Shown here piece by piece: positions 1 to 6,720 of a stretch of DNA of 16,964 bases. The notes under the pieces are model-generated. The model did not search any database, was not told the DNA's origin, and saw nothing but the letters and a program-made list of their open reading frames with translations. Within the stretch, counting starts at the first letter, position 1. Every line of letters starts with the position of its first letter. The stretch is from JBFMAP01 sp964632135 (GTDB lineage: Archaea; Micrarchaeota; Micrarchaeia; Burarchaeales; JBFMAP01): positions 1 to 16,964 of the forward strand of contig CAZWEI010000025.1 in the NCBI GenBank assembly GCA_964632135.1. Reading direction: 5' to 3'. The position numbers were made by a program, and so were the translations under genes.

Positions 1-32
1 TTTGGAGGGAAAAATCTAACGGAGGTGAGAAG

Positions 33-203
33 ATGGACAACAACGGAAACAACAAACTCGCGCTCGCGATGCTCGCAACGTATTTTACTGCGAAGGATCC
101 GAGCGGTGGAGCGAATATACGAAAAGTTTTGGGAAATTTGGTTACGGAGAAAAATAGCGCCCAAAAACCTAAAAGGATTGAAACGCAAAAACTCGCTAGG
201 TAA
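33..203 (+). CDS. Small hypothetical protein, 56 aa
   Basis: The product is not recognised. A 56-codon frame starts at ATG 33 and ends at TAA 201. It is chosen over the overlapping GTG-25 frame because a near-perfect Shine-Dalgarno, GGAGGTGA at 21-28, sits 4 bases before ATG 33; that same motif contains the GTG of the competing frame. The first 20 residues (Asn-rich, then LALAMLATYFTA) could form a short helix. The rest is basic and polar (KPKR near residues 46-49). There is no signal peptide, metal motif or HTH that I can see. A T-rich tract follows directly, consistent with a complete transcription unit ending here, convergent with the TrmB gene. Upstream context lies outside the window, so an operon partner may be missing. 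Confidence 0.6.
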   Translation: MDNNGNNKLALAMLATYFTAKDPSGGANIRKVLGNLVTEKNSAQKPKRIETQKLAR

Positions 204-210
204 GCACTAC

Positions 211-228
211 TTTTTCTTTTAATTTTTC
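211..228 (+). terminator. T-rich archaeal-type terminator
   Basis: A pyrimidine tract of almost only T (TTTTTCTTTTAATTTTT) begins 7 bases after the stop of the 56-aa gene. Archaeal RNA polymerase terminates on oligo-T without needing a hairpin, and no hairpin is visible. The tract abuts the 3' end of the convergent TrmB gene. Confidence 0.5.
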
Positions 229-958
229 ATCTCTTCGCGATTTTCCACATCATGTTGAAGTAGCGCTCGTAGCCCTCGGCGGTATATTTGTCAGATATTA
301 AGACTGCGAGCGGCGGATTTGCGCTCCACATGCACATGAGAATCTTATCCTTGAAAATGAACGTGTCCGTGGGGTTGTAGTATCTGCTGGATACGAAGCG
401 GTAGTCCCCATAATAATCCTTGACGAACGTGCCTTTCTTTTTTATCCGCTCGTCGAATATGCACCTGCTTTTTATCCTATATTTTATTTTTTTATCCTGC
501 CAGTAGTCCCAGAACGGCCCGGTAACATCCCGCGAGAGGCCGCTGACCCCGAAGTCATCGTATCTTCCCCCTGGATTCAATTCTTCAAGAAGACCTTTGA
601 TCGCGCTCTTTATGCCCTCGACTCCAAAAAATATCGTCGCCTTCTGCTCGCTTTTTGGCCGCCTGCTCAACTCCAATAGTTTGGGCATTTCTCCCGAGAG
701 TTTTTCCTCAATCTCCCCCAAGAGCTCTAGAAACCGCTTCGGGCTCGACGCCCTGAACTCCTTTCTCTTTCCCACGTATACGAATGATACTAGCCCTTTA
801 GTAGCAAGCCTGTCAAGCGCCTCGTAGACGCGCGGCGCGTACAATCCGGTCGTCTTCAGAATTTTGTTAACCCCGCACGCGCCCTCCTCAAGCAGGGCTA
901 AGTAAACCTTCGCCTCGTTCCGCGTGAGCCCGAACTTCTCGAGCAGTGAGATGTCCAT
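227..958 (-). CDS. TrmB-family transcriptional regulator
   Basis: This is a predicted DNA-binding regulator of 243 aa. Residues 1-75 form a winged helix typical of TrmB: LTRNEAKVYLALLEEG, then a recognition-helix stretch YAPRVYEALDRLATKGLV and a wing around VGKRKEFRA. Residues 70-102 look like a linker helix (FLELLGEIEEKL, then MPKLLELSRR). Residues 105-243 are a C-terminal effector-type domain beginning ATIFFGVEGIKSAIKGLLEEL. The ligand cannot be predicted; TrmB relatives sense sugars or other metabolites, but many archaeal members are uncharacterised. Start ATG 958 lies about 26 bases from a TATA box at 980-988, so the mRNA may be leaderless. An inverted repeat in its own promoter, shared with the divergent GTP cyclohydrolase-like gene, suggests autoregulation and control of that neighbour (inference). 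Confidence 0.85.
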   Translation of the reverse strand: MDISLLEKFGLTRNEAKVYLALLEEGACGVNKILKTTGLYAPRVYEALDRLATKGLVSFVYVGKRKEFRASSPKRFLELLGEIEEKLSGEMPKLLELSRRPKSEQKATIFFGVEGIKSAIKGLLEELNPGGRYDDFGVSGLSRDVTGPFWDYWQDKKIKYRIKSRCIFDERIKKKGTFVKDYYGDYRFVSSRYYNPTDTFIFKDKILMCMWSANPPLAVLISDKYTAEGYERYFNMMWKIAKR

Positions 959-977
959 GATTCCATTTCGCGGCGCT

Positions 978-1018
978 GGTTTATATTCCTATCGATTGAT
1001 AGGAATTTTGTTTAAATA
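978..1018. promoter_or_regulatory. Divergent core promoters for TrmB and the RibA-like gene
   Basis: On the minus strand, AATATAAACC (979-988) is a TATA box about 26 bases from the TrmB ATG at 958. On the plus strand, TTTAAATA (1011-1018) is a TATA box about 30 bases before ATG 1046, leaving almost no 5' leader. The gap between the two starts is 87 bases. The operator-like inverted repeat at 985-1006 lies between and over these elements, so one bound protein could affect both directions. Confidence 0.55.
985..1006. promoter_or_regulatory. 22-bp inverted repeat, probable operator
   Basis: Perfect 9-bp arms, ATTCCTATC (985-993) and GATAGGAAT (998-1006), are separated by GATT. The repeat overlaps the upstream (BRE/TATA) edge of the TrmB promoter and sits just upstream of the TATA box of the divergent gene. 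The dyad and its placement are seen directly. That TrmB itself binds here is inferred from the usual autoregulation of such genes. Confidence 0.55.
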
Positions 1019-1045
1019 GGTGAAACGTGATAACAGTATACTTAT

Positions 1046-1762
1046 ATGGTAACGAAATTTAGCCCGCTAGACAAAAAAATAGAAAAAACTGGGAAACTGG
1101 AAAGCATCGGGAAAACCGCTTTTCACAAGGAGCTTCCTCTTGTTACGCCGAAGAGGAAGAAGGTCAGAACCCGAGTTAAAGTAATCGGACCAATAAAATT
1201 GAATCTCTCACTTTTGGATGGGAATGTAGCAAAATTTAAACTGTTTAGATTCAAGTTTAGGGAAGAAGACGTTTATGATGTTGCAGTGAGGGGGAATGTT
1301 AGAAAATCGAAAAGACCGTTGGTTAGGATACATTCCGCATGCAGTTTTGGCGATGTGTGGGGTTCCCAACGATGTGACTGCGGGGAACAGTTGAAAGAAG
1401 CCATAAACAGAATAGCAAAAAGCAAGGCCGGTATGATTGTTTATATGTGGCCGCACGAGGGAAGAGCGGTTGGACTTTGGGATCACGCCAGGGTATATGC
1501 GGAACAGGATAAGGGAGAGAACACGTATAGTTCTTATAAAAAGTTACACCTGCCGATTGACAAGCGCGATTACCATGACGCAATTGAGATACTGAAACAC
1601 AAAAAATTTAAGATCAAGGAATTGGAATTGCTGACAAATAATCCAAGAAAGATAAACGCAATCAAAAAAGCCGGAATCGTAGTTTTCAGGGTTCCTTTTT
1701 GGGTGCGCATGACTGAACAGACATTACCGAAAATAGAGCAACTCGGACATCTGTTTCCTTAG
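1046..1762 (+). CDS. GTP cyclohydrolase II (RibA-like), divergent member
   Basis: The 238-aa protein matches GTP cyclohydrolase II, which opens GTP to the riboflavin precursor. Conserved features are RIHSAC (94-99), RCDCGEQ (109-115), EGR (138-140), a Tyr in RVYAEQD (Y151), IDKRDY (171-176) and LLTNNPRKI (195-203). The three zinc-ligand cysteines (C99, C110, C112) and the catalytic Asp/Arg pair (D172, R174) are kept. Departures: HSEC has become HSAC, and the usual YLRQEGRGIGL reads YMWPHEGRAVGL. An N-terminal extension of about 45 basic residues precedes the core. No other riboflavin gene is nearby, and archaea normally use the unrelated ArfA for this step. The gene is AT-rich and contains only two GCGC tetramers, unlike ilvC next door, which suggests acquisition by transfer. 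Activity may be altered from classical RibA. Confidence 0.75.
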   Translation: MVTKFSPLDKKIEKTGKLESIGKTAFHKELPLVTPKRKKVRTRVKVIGPIKLNLSLLDGNVAKFKLFRFKFREEDVYDVAVRGNVRKSKRPLVRIHSACSFGDVWGSQRCDCGEQLKEAINRIAKSKAGMIVYMWPHEGRAVGLWDHARVYAEQDKGENTYSSYKKLHLPIDKRDYHDAIEILKHKKFKIKELELLTNNPRKINAIKKAGIVVFRVPFWVRMTEQTLPKIEQLGHLFP

Positions 1763-1777
1763 CAACTCCGCACAAAT

Positions 1778-1798
1778 CTTTTTATCATTTTAATTTCA
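1778..1798 (+). promoter_or_regulatory. T/A-rich stretch: RibA-like terminator and possible ilvC promoter
   Basis: A T-rich run (TCTTTTTATCATTTTAATTT) begins 15 bases after the RibA-like stop. It can serve as an oligo-T terminator for that gene. The same stretch includes TTTTAATTTC, the only plausible TATA-like element before ilvC, 38-48 bases ahead of its ATG. IlvC also has a strong Shine-Dalgarno, GAGGTGG at 1825-1831, in good register with ATG 1836. Confidence 0.4.
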
Positions 1799-1835
1799 AT
1801 TGGGTTAGCGCGAGCAGCGCGCGCGAGGTGGTTCT

Positions 1836-2831
1836 ATGAAAGTTTATCGCGATAAGGATGCCGACGAATCGGTTCTCAAGGGAAAAACAGTCGCGGTCAT
1901 CGGTTACGGGATACAGGGGAGCGCGCAGGCGCTCTGCCTTCGGGATTCGGGCGTGGATGTTGTTGTTGGCGCGCGCAGCACAGGGAACTCGTGGATGAGA
2001 GCGCTGAAGGACGGGATGGAAGTGATGGAAATTGATAAAGCTGCGCGCGAGGGAGAGATTGTCTGCATGCTTACGCCGGATATGACGCAGAAGGACGTTT
2101 ACGAGAAATTTGTCGGCGCGAACATGGGCGAGGGGAAGACGCTTTATTTCTCGCACGGGTTCAACATCGTTTTCAAACTGATAAAGCCGCCAGCGAACAT
2201 TGACGTGATTATGCTCGCGCCAAAAGGGCCGGGCGCGAAACTGCGCGAGGCGTACGTTAATGGCTGGGGAATACCCGCGCTTCTCGCGGTTCATCAGGAT
2301 TACACCGGGCGCGCGAAAGAAACGGCGCTCGGGCTCGCGAAGGCGATGGGATTCACCAAGCCAGGGGTTTTCGAGAGCGCGTTCGAGCAGGAGACGGTTT
2401 GCGATTTGTTCGGCGAACAGGCCGTGCTCTGCGGCGGGAGCGCGGAACTCGTGAAGGCAGGATTCGACACGCTCGTCGATGCAGGGTTCTCGCCGGAGGT
2501 CGCGTATTTCGAATGCCTTTACGAGTTGAAACTCATTACCGATTTGATTCAGGAGGGCGGAATAGAGTACATGTGGAAACGCGTTTCAGAGACCGCGCGC
2601 TATGGAGGGATGACGCGCGGAAAAAGAGTCATTGATGAAAGGGTGCGCGCGAACATGAGGGAAATTCTGCGAGAGATAAAGGACGGGAGGTTTGCGCGCG
2701 AACTCACCGGCGAATACGCGGGAGGGCTGAAGAAACTCGACAAGATGATGAGGGCTGAGCGCGAGCAGCAGATAGAGAAGGTGGGCGCGGAGATAATGGG
2801 CAAGTTTGAGTTTAAGAAGAAGCAGAAGTAA
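1836..2831 (+). CDS. ilvC: Ketol-acid reductoisomerase (class I)
   Basis: IlvC converts acetolactate or acetohydroxybutyrate to the dihydroxy acids of valine, isoleucine and leucine synthesis, using Mg2+ and NAD(P)H. The 331 residues are the normal class I (short) length. The Rossmann motif GYGIQG is at 23-28 and the catalytic-loop histidine H107 is in SHGFN. Metal ligands D190 and E194 (CDLFGEQ) and E226 and E230 (FECLYELK) fall at their usual spacing, and SETARYGG starts at S251. The cofactor loop after beta-2 reads ARSTGNSW (46-53). The usual GSQGHAQ reads GIQGSAQ here, with Ser29 where His is common. No ilvB, ilvD or leu genes are in the window, so the rest of the pathway is elsewhere or absent. 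The gene is GC-rich with many GCGC tetramers, like the por genes it converges on. Confidence 0.96.
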   Translation: MKVYRDKDADESVLKGKTVAVIGYGIQGSAQALCLRDSGVDVVVGARSTGNSWMRALKDGMEVMEIDKAAREGEIVCMLTPDMTQKDVYEKFVGANMGEGKTLYFSHGFNIVFKLIKPPANIDVIMLAPKGPGAKLREAYVNGWGIPALLAVHQDYTGRAKETALGLAKAMGFTKPGVFESAFEQETVCDLFGEQAVLCGGSAELVKAGFDTLVDAGFSPEVAYFECLYELKLITDLIQEGGIEYMWKRVSETARYGGMTRGKRVIDERVRANMREILREIKDGRFARELTGEYAGGLKKLDKMMRAEREQQIEKVGAEIMGKFEFKKKQK

Positions 2832-2839
2832 TGAATTTC

Positions 2840-3718
2840 CTAGTCGTTTCTCCCCCATTCCCTGTAAATCATCTGCTGTAGTTCGTCGATTTCCTCGTCG
2901 CTGAGGTGGCGGAACCTCCTCTGGAGCGCGAGGTATTCGCGCACAGGAGCCAGTTTTTTGGGCGCGTAGTTGAGCGTGAGTTTTCCGTTTTCTATTTCAA
3001 AAAGTTTGAAAACGCCTGTCTCGACCGCGAGCTTTGAGAGAACGAACGCGATGTCTGTCGCTGTCCCCCAGCCCGTGTCGCACGTTGAGAATATATTGAT
3101 GAAGCGCGAGCCGCGCATGTCCATCGCCTTCTTTATTTTTTTCTCGAAATCAGCAGGGAAAGCGACGTTCGCGCTCGCCGCGTATGGAATCTTGTGCGCT
3201 GCAGCGATGTCAACGATCGGCTTTTTAAACTCCGGCTTGCCGTGGATTTTCTTTCCCGCCTCAGAAGTGGTGGTGCGCGCGTGAAGCGGCGTCGAGCCGC
3301 TCCTCTGCACTCCTGTGTTCATGTATGCTTCATTATCATAGCATATGTAGAGGACATCCTCGTTGCGCTCGAACATCCCTGAAAGCGCGCCGAAACCGAT
3401 ATCGTAGGTCGCGCCGTCGCCTGCAATAACGACAACTTTCGTGTGGTCGTTGCCCTGAGCATTGAGCGCGTGCTTTACTCCAGTCGCGACGGCAGGCGTG
3501 TTTTCAAAAAGTGAATGAACGTAAGGCACGCGCCACGCGCTCCTCGGGAATTGGGATGTGAAAATCTCTGAACAGCTGGTCGCGTTTACGATAATCGTGT
3601 CAGGCCCTAGAATTTTCATGAGCATCCTGAGGATTATCGCGGCACCGCAGCCTCCGCACGCGGTGTGCCCCGACGTGAAAAGTTCGTCGTGCTTGTGCCT
3701 GTGTTTTTCATCACTCAT
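2840..3718 (-). CDS. porB: Pyruvate:ferredoxin oxidoreductase, beta subunit
   Basis: This is the thiamine-diphosphate subunit of pyruvate:ferredoxin oxidoreductase, which decarboxylates pyruvate to acetyl-CoA and CO2 and passes electrons to ferredoxin. Its 292 aa fit the family. TPP is bound by the segment from GDG (100-102) to YDNEAYMNTG (127-136). The cysteines expected to hold the proximal [4Fe-4S] cluster are C21 and C24 (ACGGCG), C49 (SCSEIF) and C213 (STCDTGW). It is the last gene of the por operon, starting 8 bases after the porA stop. Its ribosome site is GGCGAT, 3 bases before ATG. The stop codon lies only 8 bases from the end of the convergent ilvC. Pyruvate specificity rather than another 2-oxoacid is inferred from the close match to PorB-type motifs (DIGFGALSGMFER, YMNTGVQRS). 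Confidence 0.94.
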   Translation of the reverse strand: MSDEKHRHKHDELFTSGHTACGGCGAAIILRMLMKILGPDTIIVNATSCSEIFTSQFPRSAWRVPYVHSLFENTPAVATGVKHALNAQGNDHTKVVVIAGDGATYDIGFGALSGMFERNEDVLYICYDNEAYMNTGVQRSGSTPLHARTTTSEAGKKIHGKPEFKKPIVDIAAAHKIPYAASANVAFPADFEKKIKKAMDMRGSRFINIFSTCDTGWGTATDIAFVLSKLAVETGVFKLFEIENGKLTLNYAPKKLAPVREYLALQRRFRHLSDEEIDELQQMIYREWGRND

Positions 3719-3726
3719 TCAATCGC

Positions 3727-4869
3727 CTAATAAACGAAGCGCTCGAGCGCTTCACCTTTTATCATCTTGTTGAAAATTTCCTCAATAGTGTGAACAGGAA
3801 CGTCTCTCCCACCAAGCCCACCAACAACACTAAACACCTTCGGAGCGTGCGCTGATTTTTCGCAGAGCGCGCTCTTCAGTTCCGTGAAAAGAGGCGCGTC
3901 GCTTCCTGGGCAGAGCGCCTTCTCGAAAACGACGACTGATTTCTTCCCCTCGAGCGAGCGTGAAACCTCCTTTGGAAACGGCCTGAAGAGGCGGATGCGG
4001 AGCGCGCCAACTTTCTTCCCAGACTTACGCAGATTATCAACCGCCACTTTCGCGTTCCCGAGCGCGCTTCCCATTCCCACAAACAAATATTCCGCGTCCT
4101 CGCATTTGTATTCCTCCCACAATCCGTTCCCGTATTTTCTTCCCGTGAGCTTTGCCCACTCGTCGTGCGCGGCCACCACGTCATCCTTTGCCTTCAACAT
4201 ATCGTTCGCGAAATCCTCCCTGAAAGACTGGTAATCATCGGGCGTGGCGTAAACGCCGAGGCTGAGCGGGTTGCCCGCGTCGAGTTTTATCTTCAAATCG
4301 AGTTTCGGAAGATAGCGCGCAATCAACTCTTTTTCAGGAACGTCAATCTGCTCGACCGCGTGCGTGAGGAAGAAGCCGTCCATGCACACCATGCTCGGGA
4401 TGAGCGCCTTTTCGGAAATCTTGTAAGCCTGAACGAGTGTATCCACTGTTTCCTGATTGCTCTCGCAGTAAATCTGGAGCCAGCCCGCGTCCCGTTCGCT
4501 GATGGTATCCTGCTGGTCGTTCCATATGTTCAGGGGCGCGCTGAGCGAGCGGTTCGCGACGCACATAACGATTGGAAGCCGCATCCCGGACGCGTTGAAA
4601 AGCGCCTCGTGCATGAGCGCGAGCCCCTGGCTGCTCGTCGCTGTGAAAGTTCTTACCCCGGCAGCGCTCGCGCCAATTAGAGTTGAGATAGCGGAGAACT
4701 CCGACTCTACGGCGATGAAACTCCGCAACTCGCCGTCGGCGTACATCCTGTCCAAATCCTCTGCTATGTGAGTTGAGGGGGTTATCGGATAGCATGCGAC
4801 AACATCTGGTTCGCAGTTCTTCACCGTTTCCGCGACCGCGAAACTTCCCTCAACAGTTTTTATTGCCAT
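3727..4869 (-). CDS. porA: Pyruvate:ferredoxin oxidoreductase, alpha subunit
   Basis: PorA forms the pyrimidine-binding and substrate side of the POR active site together with PorB. The 380-aa protein has YPITPSTHIAEDL (27-39), AVESEFSAIS, the TATSSQGLALM segment, and the PorA hallmark NRSLSAPLNIWNDQQD followed by ISERDAGWLQIYCE. The C-terminal third carries the transketolase C-like domain (LFVGMGSALGNAKVAVD, then ALRIRLFRPFP). Length and domain order are complete. The gene is third in the porGDAB order, with 29 bases after porD. Its translation signal is GTGAT-TAA-ATG rather than a GGAGG core, a pattern repeated in porD. No frameshift or missing segment is evident. Confidence 0.95.
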   Translation of the reverse strand: MAIKTVEGSFAVAETVKNCEPDVVACYPITPSTHIAEDLDRMYADGELRSFIAVESEFSAISTLIGASAAGVRTFTATSSQGLALMHEALFNASGMRLPIVMCVANRSLSAPLNIWNDQQDTISERDAGWLQIYCESNQETVDTLVQAYKISEKALIPSMVCMDGFFLTHAVEQIDVPEKELIARYLPKLDLKIKLDAGNPLSLGVYATPDDYQSFREDFANDMLKAKDDVVAAHDEWAKLTGRKYGNGLWEEYKCEDAEYLFVGMGSALGNAKVAVDNLRKSGKKVGALRIRLFRPFPKEVSRSLEGKKSVVVFEKALCPGSDAPLFTELKSALCEKSAHAPKVFSVVGGLGGRDVPVHTIEEIFNKMIKGEALERFVY

Positions 4870-4898
4870 TTAATCACTAGTTTTCACGTTTCATTTTT

Positions 4899-5147
4899 TC
4901 ATTTTTCTTCAGCAACCATCAGGATGCATTTCACAGGGCACACGTTCGCGCACACCCCGCAGCCCTTGCAGTAATCGTAATCCGCGTCCGCGCCGTCGGG
5001 AAAAATCTCGAGCGCGCCGTCGGGGCAGTACCTCTCGCACAGCCCGCACTTTATGCATTTCTTCTTGTCAATCGAGGGCTTCTCAGTCCTCCACGCGCCG
5101 GTCTTGTTTTCCATCGCAGTGCCGGGCTTTGCATACGGGATTTTCAT
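4899..5147 (-). CDS. porD: Pyruvate:ferredoxin oxidoreductase, delta (ferredoxin-like) subunit
   Basis: This 82-aa 2[4Fe-4S] subunit carries electrons from the POR core to external ferredoxin. Two classical clusters are visible: C31-x2-C34-x2-C37-x3-C41-P and C60-x2-C63-x2-C66-x3-C70-P, with an extra C74. The N-terminal MKIPYAKPGT and the TGAWRTEKP segment are typical of PorD subunits, not free ferredoxins. It lies between porG (32-base gap) and porA in the standard archaeal order. The start at ATG 5147 is supported by GTGAT placed 3 bases upstream. Confidence 0.95.
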   Translation of the reverse strand: MKIPYAKPGTAMENKTGAWRTEKPSIDKKKCIKCGLCERYCPDGALEIFPDGADADYDYCKGCGVCANVCPVKCILMVAEEK

Positions 5148-5179
5148 CCAATCACATTCAACATTTCAAACATCATTTA

Positions 5180-5713
5180 TCATTTCACGCTGTTGTAGCA
5201 TTCCTCAACCGCCTTCTTGTTTCCCTCTGCGATGCGCGGGTTGAACCGTATATCAACCGCCTTCTTGAGCGATTCGAGCGACACGGTGTTTGCCGCTTTC
5301 GCGAGCGCGCCCAGCATCGCCGTGTTCACGATCACTGTGCCGGTGTTCCTGCGCGCGATGTTTGTCGCGTCAATCACGAATAAATTTTTTGCAGGTAGTT
5401 TGAAATCGTTCTTTCCCTTCGTGGTGTTGATGATAACCGTACCGTTCGAGGAAAGCCCCTCGCACACGTTAACCGCTTCAACGAGAGTTTGGTCGAGCAC
5501 GACTACGATGTCGGGATTGTAAACTTTCTGGTGAACCGCAATCGGCTTGTCGTCTATCCTGCAGAACGCGGTGACGGGCGAGCCGCGCCTCTCAACTCCA
5601 AAAACGGGGAACGACTGGGAGCGCTTCCCGTCCATCGCGACCGCGACCGCGAGAATCTCCGCGGCTGTGACCGCACCCTGACCCCCTCGTCCGTGAAACC
5701 TTATCTCCAGCAT
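5180..5713 (-). CDS. porG: Pyruvate:ferredoxin oxidoreductase, gamma subunit
   Basis: PorG is the gamma subunit of POR, involved in CoA handling and complex assembly. The protein starts MLEIRFHGRGGQGAVTAAEI, the family signature, and continues with SFPVFGVERRGSPVTAFCRID. An in-frame start at 5830 would add 39 residues, but these are unrelated and rich in Cys, Ser and Arg, would overlap the dcd 3' end, and would span the promoter. I therefore use ATG 5713, giving 177 aa, which has AAAGGTG just upstream. It is the first gene of the por operon, with a TATA box about 35-45 bases ahead. Confidence 0.94.
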   Translation of the reverse strand: MLEIRFHGRGGQGAVTAAEILAVAVAMDGKRSQSFPVFGVERRGSPVTAFCRIDDKPIAVHQKVYNPDIVVVLDQTLVEAVNVCEGLSSNGTVIINTTKGKNDFKLPAKNLFVIDATNIARRNTGTVIVNTAMLGALAKAANTVSLESLKKAVDIRFNPRIAEGNKKAVEECYNSVK

Positions 5714-5744
5714 GACTCGCACCTTTACGCATTTTGAGCCATGT

Positions 5745-5768
5745 CCTTTATAAATAATTCTATAAAAC
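5745..5768 (-). promoter_or_regulatory. por operon promoter
   Basis: On the minus strand TTATTTATAAAGG (5745-5757) is a good archaeal TATA box plus flank. It places a transcription start near 5726 and a leader of about a dozen bases that includes AAAGGTG before the porG ATG at 5713. A second A/T box, TTTTATAGAAT, lies just upstream (5758-5768). Both fall in the 100-base gap after dcd, so por appears to be transcribed on its own. Confidence 0.6.
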
Positions 5769-5813
5769 GAGGATTCATTCGTTGATTGTCGGCTTTCCGC
5801 TTGGGCGCAACGG

Positions 5814-6332
5814 CTACTGCACGCGCGCAATCTTCCCGAATTTCGCGTACGGCTTGCTCGTGTTGCTCGCGAGCGTCTCGAACAAAACCTGCGAGATGCG
5901 CGTTCCAGCGCGCAGAATTATCGGGTTCGGCGAGAGATTCACAATCTCGAGAACTTGATGATTAAAAGAGCCTGGCTGGATGATGCTGCTCGTCACGTGA
6001 ACCGCGATTCCGAGGCGCGCGTACGTGCTCCTTCCCTCGAGCCTTCCGGCTATGTTGTTTGGAAGTTTTATTTTCTCGACCGTTTTTCCAAGGACGATTT
6101 CGCCTGGCTCGAGAACGAGAAATTTCGCGCGCACCTTTTTCGTGACTGCCGCGTAATTGGTTTTCGCGATGTCTATCTTTTTTCCTTTGGGATTTTTGTT
6201 GAAAATCCAGAACTCGTCACCGAGCGTGAGGTCGACCGACGCGGGCCCAATCTGCTCCTCAGCTGGCTCTGGCTCAATCTGAATGAGTCTTTTTTTCAAA
6301 TAGCGCTTTATGTCCTCGTTCGAGAGAAGCAT
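5814..6332 (-). CDS. dcd: dCTP deaminase/dUTPase-family protein
   Basis: Family members deaminate dCTP to dUTP, or go straight to dUMP, feeding thymidylate synthesis. The 172-aa protein has the N-terminal SNEDIKRYLKKRLI, IGPASVDLTLGDEF, the central PGEIVLGKTVEKIKLP and the active-site segment EGRSTYARLGIAVH with S102 and R106. E129 in HQVLEI matches the catalytic Glu. The Asp normally found ten residues before that Glu (the ID-PG motif) is Gln here (IIQPG, Q119), so full activity is not certain. It starts 16 bases after the OB-fold gene and is probably co-transcribed with it. No good Shine-Dalgarno is seen, so translation may be coupled. The fold assignment is firm; the exact reaction is less so. 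Confidence 0.85.
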   Translation of the reverse strand: MLLSNEDIKRYLKKRLIQIEPEPAEEQIGPASVDLTLGDEFWIFNKNPKGKKIDIAKTNYAAVTKKVRAKFLVLEPGEIVLGKTVEKIKLPNNIAGRLEGRSTYARLGIAVHVTSSIIQPGSFNHQVLEIVNLSPNPIILRAGTRISQVLFETLASNTSKPYAKFGKIARVQ

Positions 6333-6348
6333 GGGATCGCGCGCCCAT

Positions 6349-6636
6349 CTAAACCTTGTTTATCTTCCCGTATTTTCCCGCGGAAAGCTGGACGTTGCCC
6401 TTGAACTCGGAAACCCAGCCGTTCTCAATCTGGATCTTGTCGCCCACTTCGACGCGGTCGATGTCGTCGCCCCAGAGGGAAAGCGTGATTTCACCCGAGT
6501 CGTCGCGGATTGTGGCGTTAGCCACGCGCGTCCTCTTCCCGAACTTCGTGATTACCTCGCGCGTCTCCTCCTTCGCCGTTATCTCGCCCTCGACTGTCGC
6601 ATTCCCTGTCCCGGCCTTCAATTCAGAAATTTTCAT
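6349..6636 (-). CDS. Single OB-fold nucleic-acid-binding protein (RPA/SSB-like)
   Basis: This 95-aa protein is one OB fold resembling archaeal RPA/SSB DNA-binding domains. Visible elements are VEGEITAKEETREV, TRVANATIRDDSGEITLSLWG (the typical strand pair ending in the SLWG motif), VGDKIQIENGWV and the C-terminal LSAGKYGKINKV. A GTG at 6645 could also open the frame, but it is embedded in the Shine-Dalgarno GAGGTGA, which lies 5 bases before ATG 6636; that ATG is therefore chosen. The protein is too short to be a full RPA and lacks the zinc finger, so it may act as a small accessory ssDNA or RNA binder (inference). Its gene leads a short unit with dcd. Confidence 0.85.
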   Translation of the reverse strand: MKISELKAGTGNATVEGEITAKEETREVITKFGKRTRVANATIRDDSGEITLSLWGDDIDRVEVGDKIQIENGWVSEFKGNVQLSAGKYGKINKV

Positions 6637-6698
6637 CAAATTCACCTCAGGTTTAATCAGAATTTATCAGAACTGGCTACTCTATTTGCTCCAATATT

Positions 6699-6706
6699 CT
6701 TATATA
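6699..6706 (-). promoter_or_regulatory. TATA box for the OB-fold/dcd unit
   Basis: TATATAAG on the minus strand predicts a start near 6675 and a leader of about 40 bases that contains GAGGTGA before ATG 6636. The box lies in a 17-bp alternating pyrimidine-purine AT tract (6701-6717). Confidence 0.5.
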
Positions 6707-6720
6707 TGTATATGTATCCC

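Noticed and set aside
25..222. A 65-codon frame starting at GTG 25
   Set aside because: Its start lies inside the GGAGGTGA ribosome site of the ATG-33 frame, its product is mostly Arg/Ser/Trp without pattern, and it runs into the T-tract.
1785..2294. Minus-strand frame opposite ilvC (169 codons)
   Set aside because: Antisense to the IlvC Rossmann domain. The basic, Arg/His-rich product reflects the GCGC-rich complement.
5714..5830. N-terminal extension of porG by 39 residues
   Set aside because: It would cover the por TATA box and dcd end and adds residues unlike PorG. The family N-terminus begins at MLEIRFHGRGGQG.
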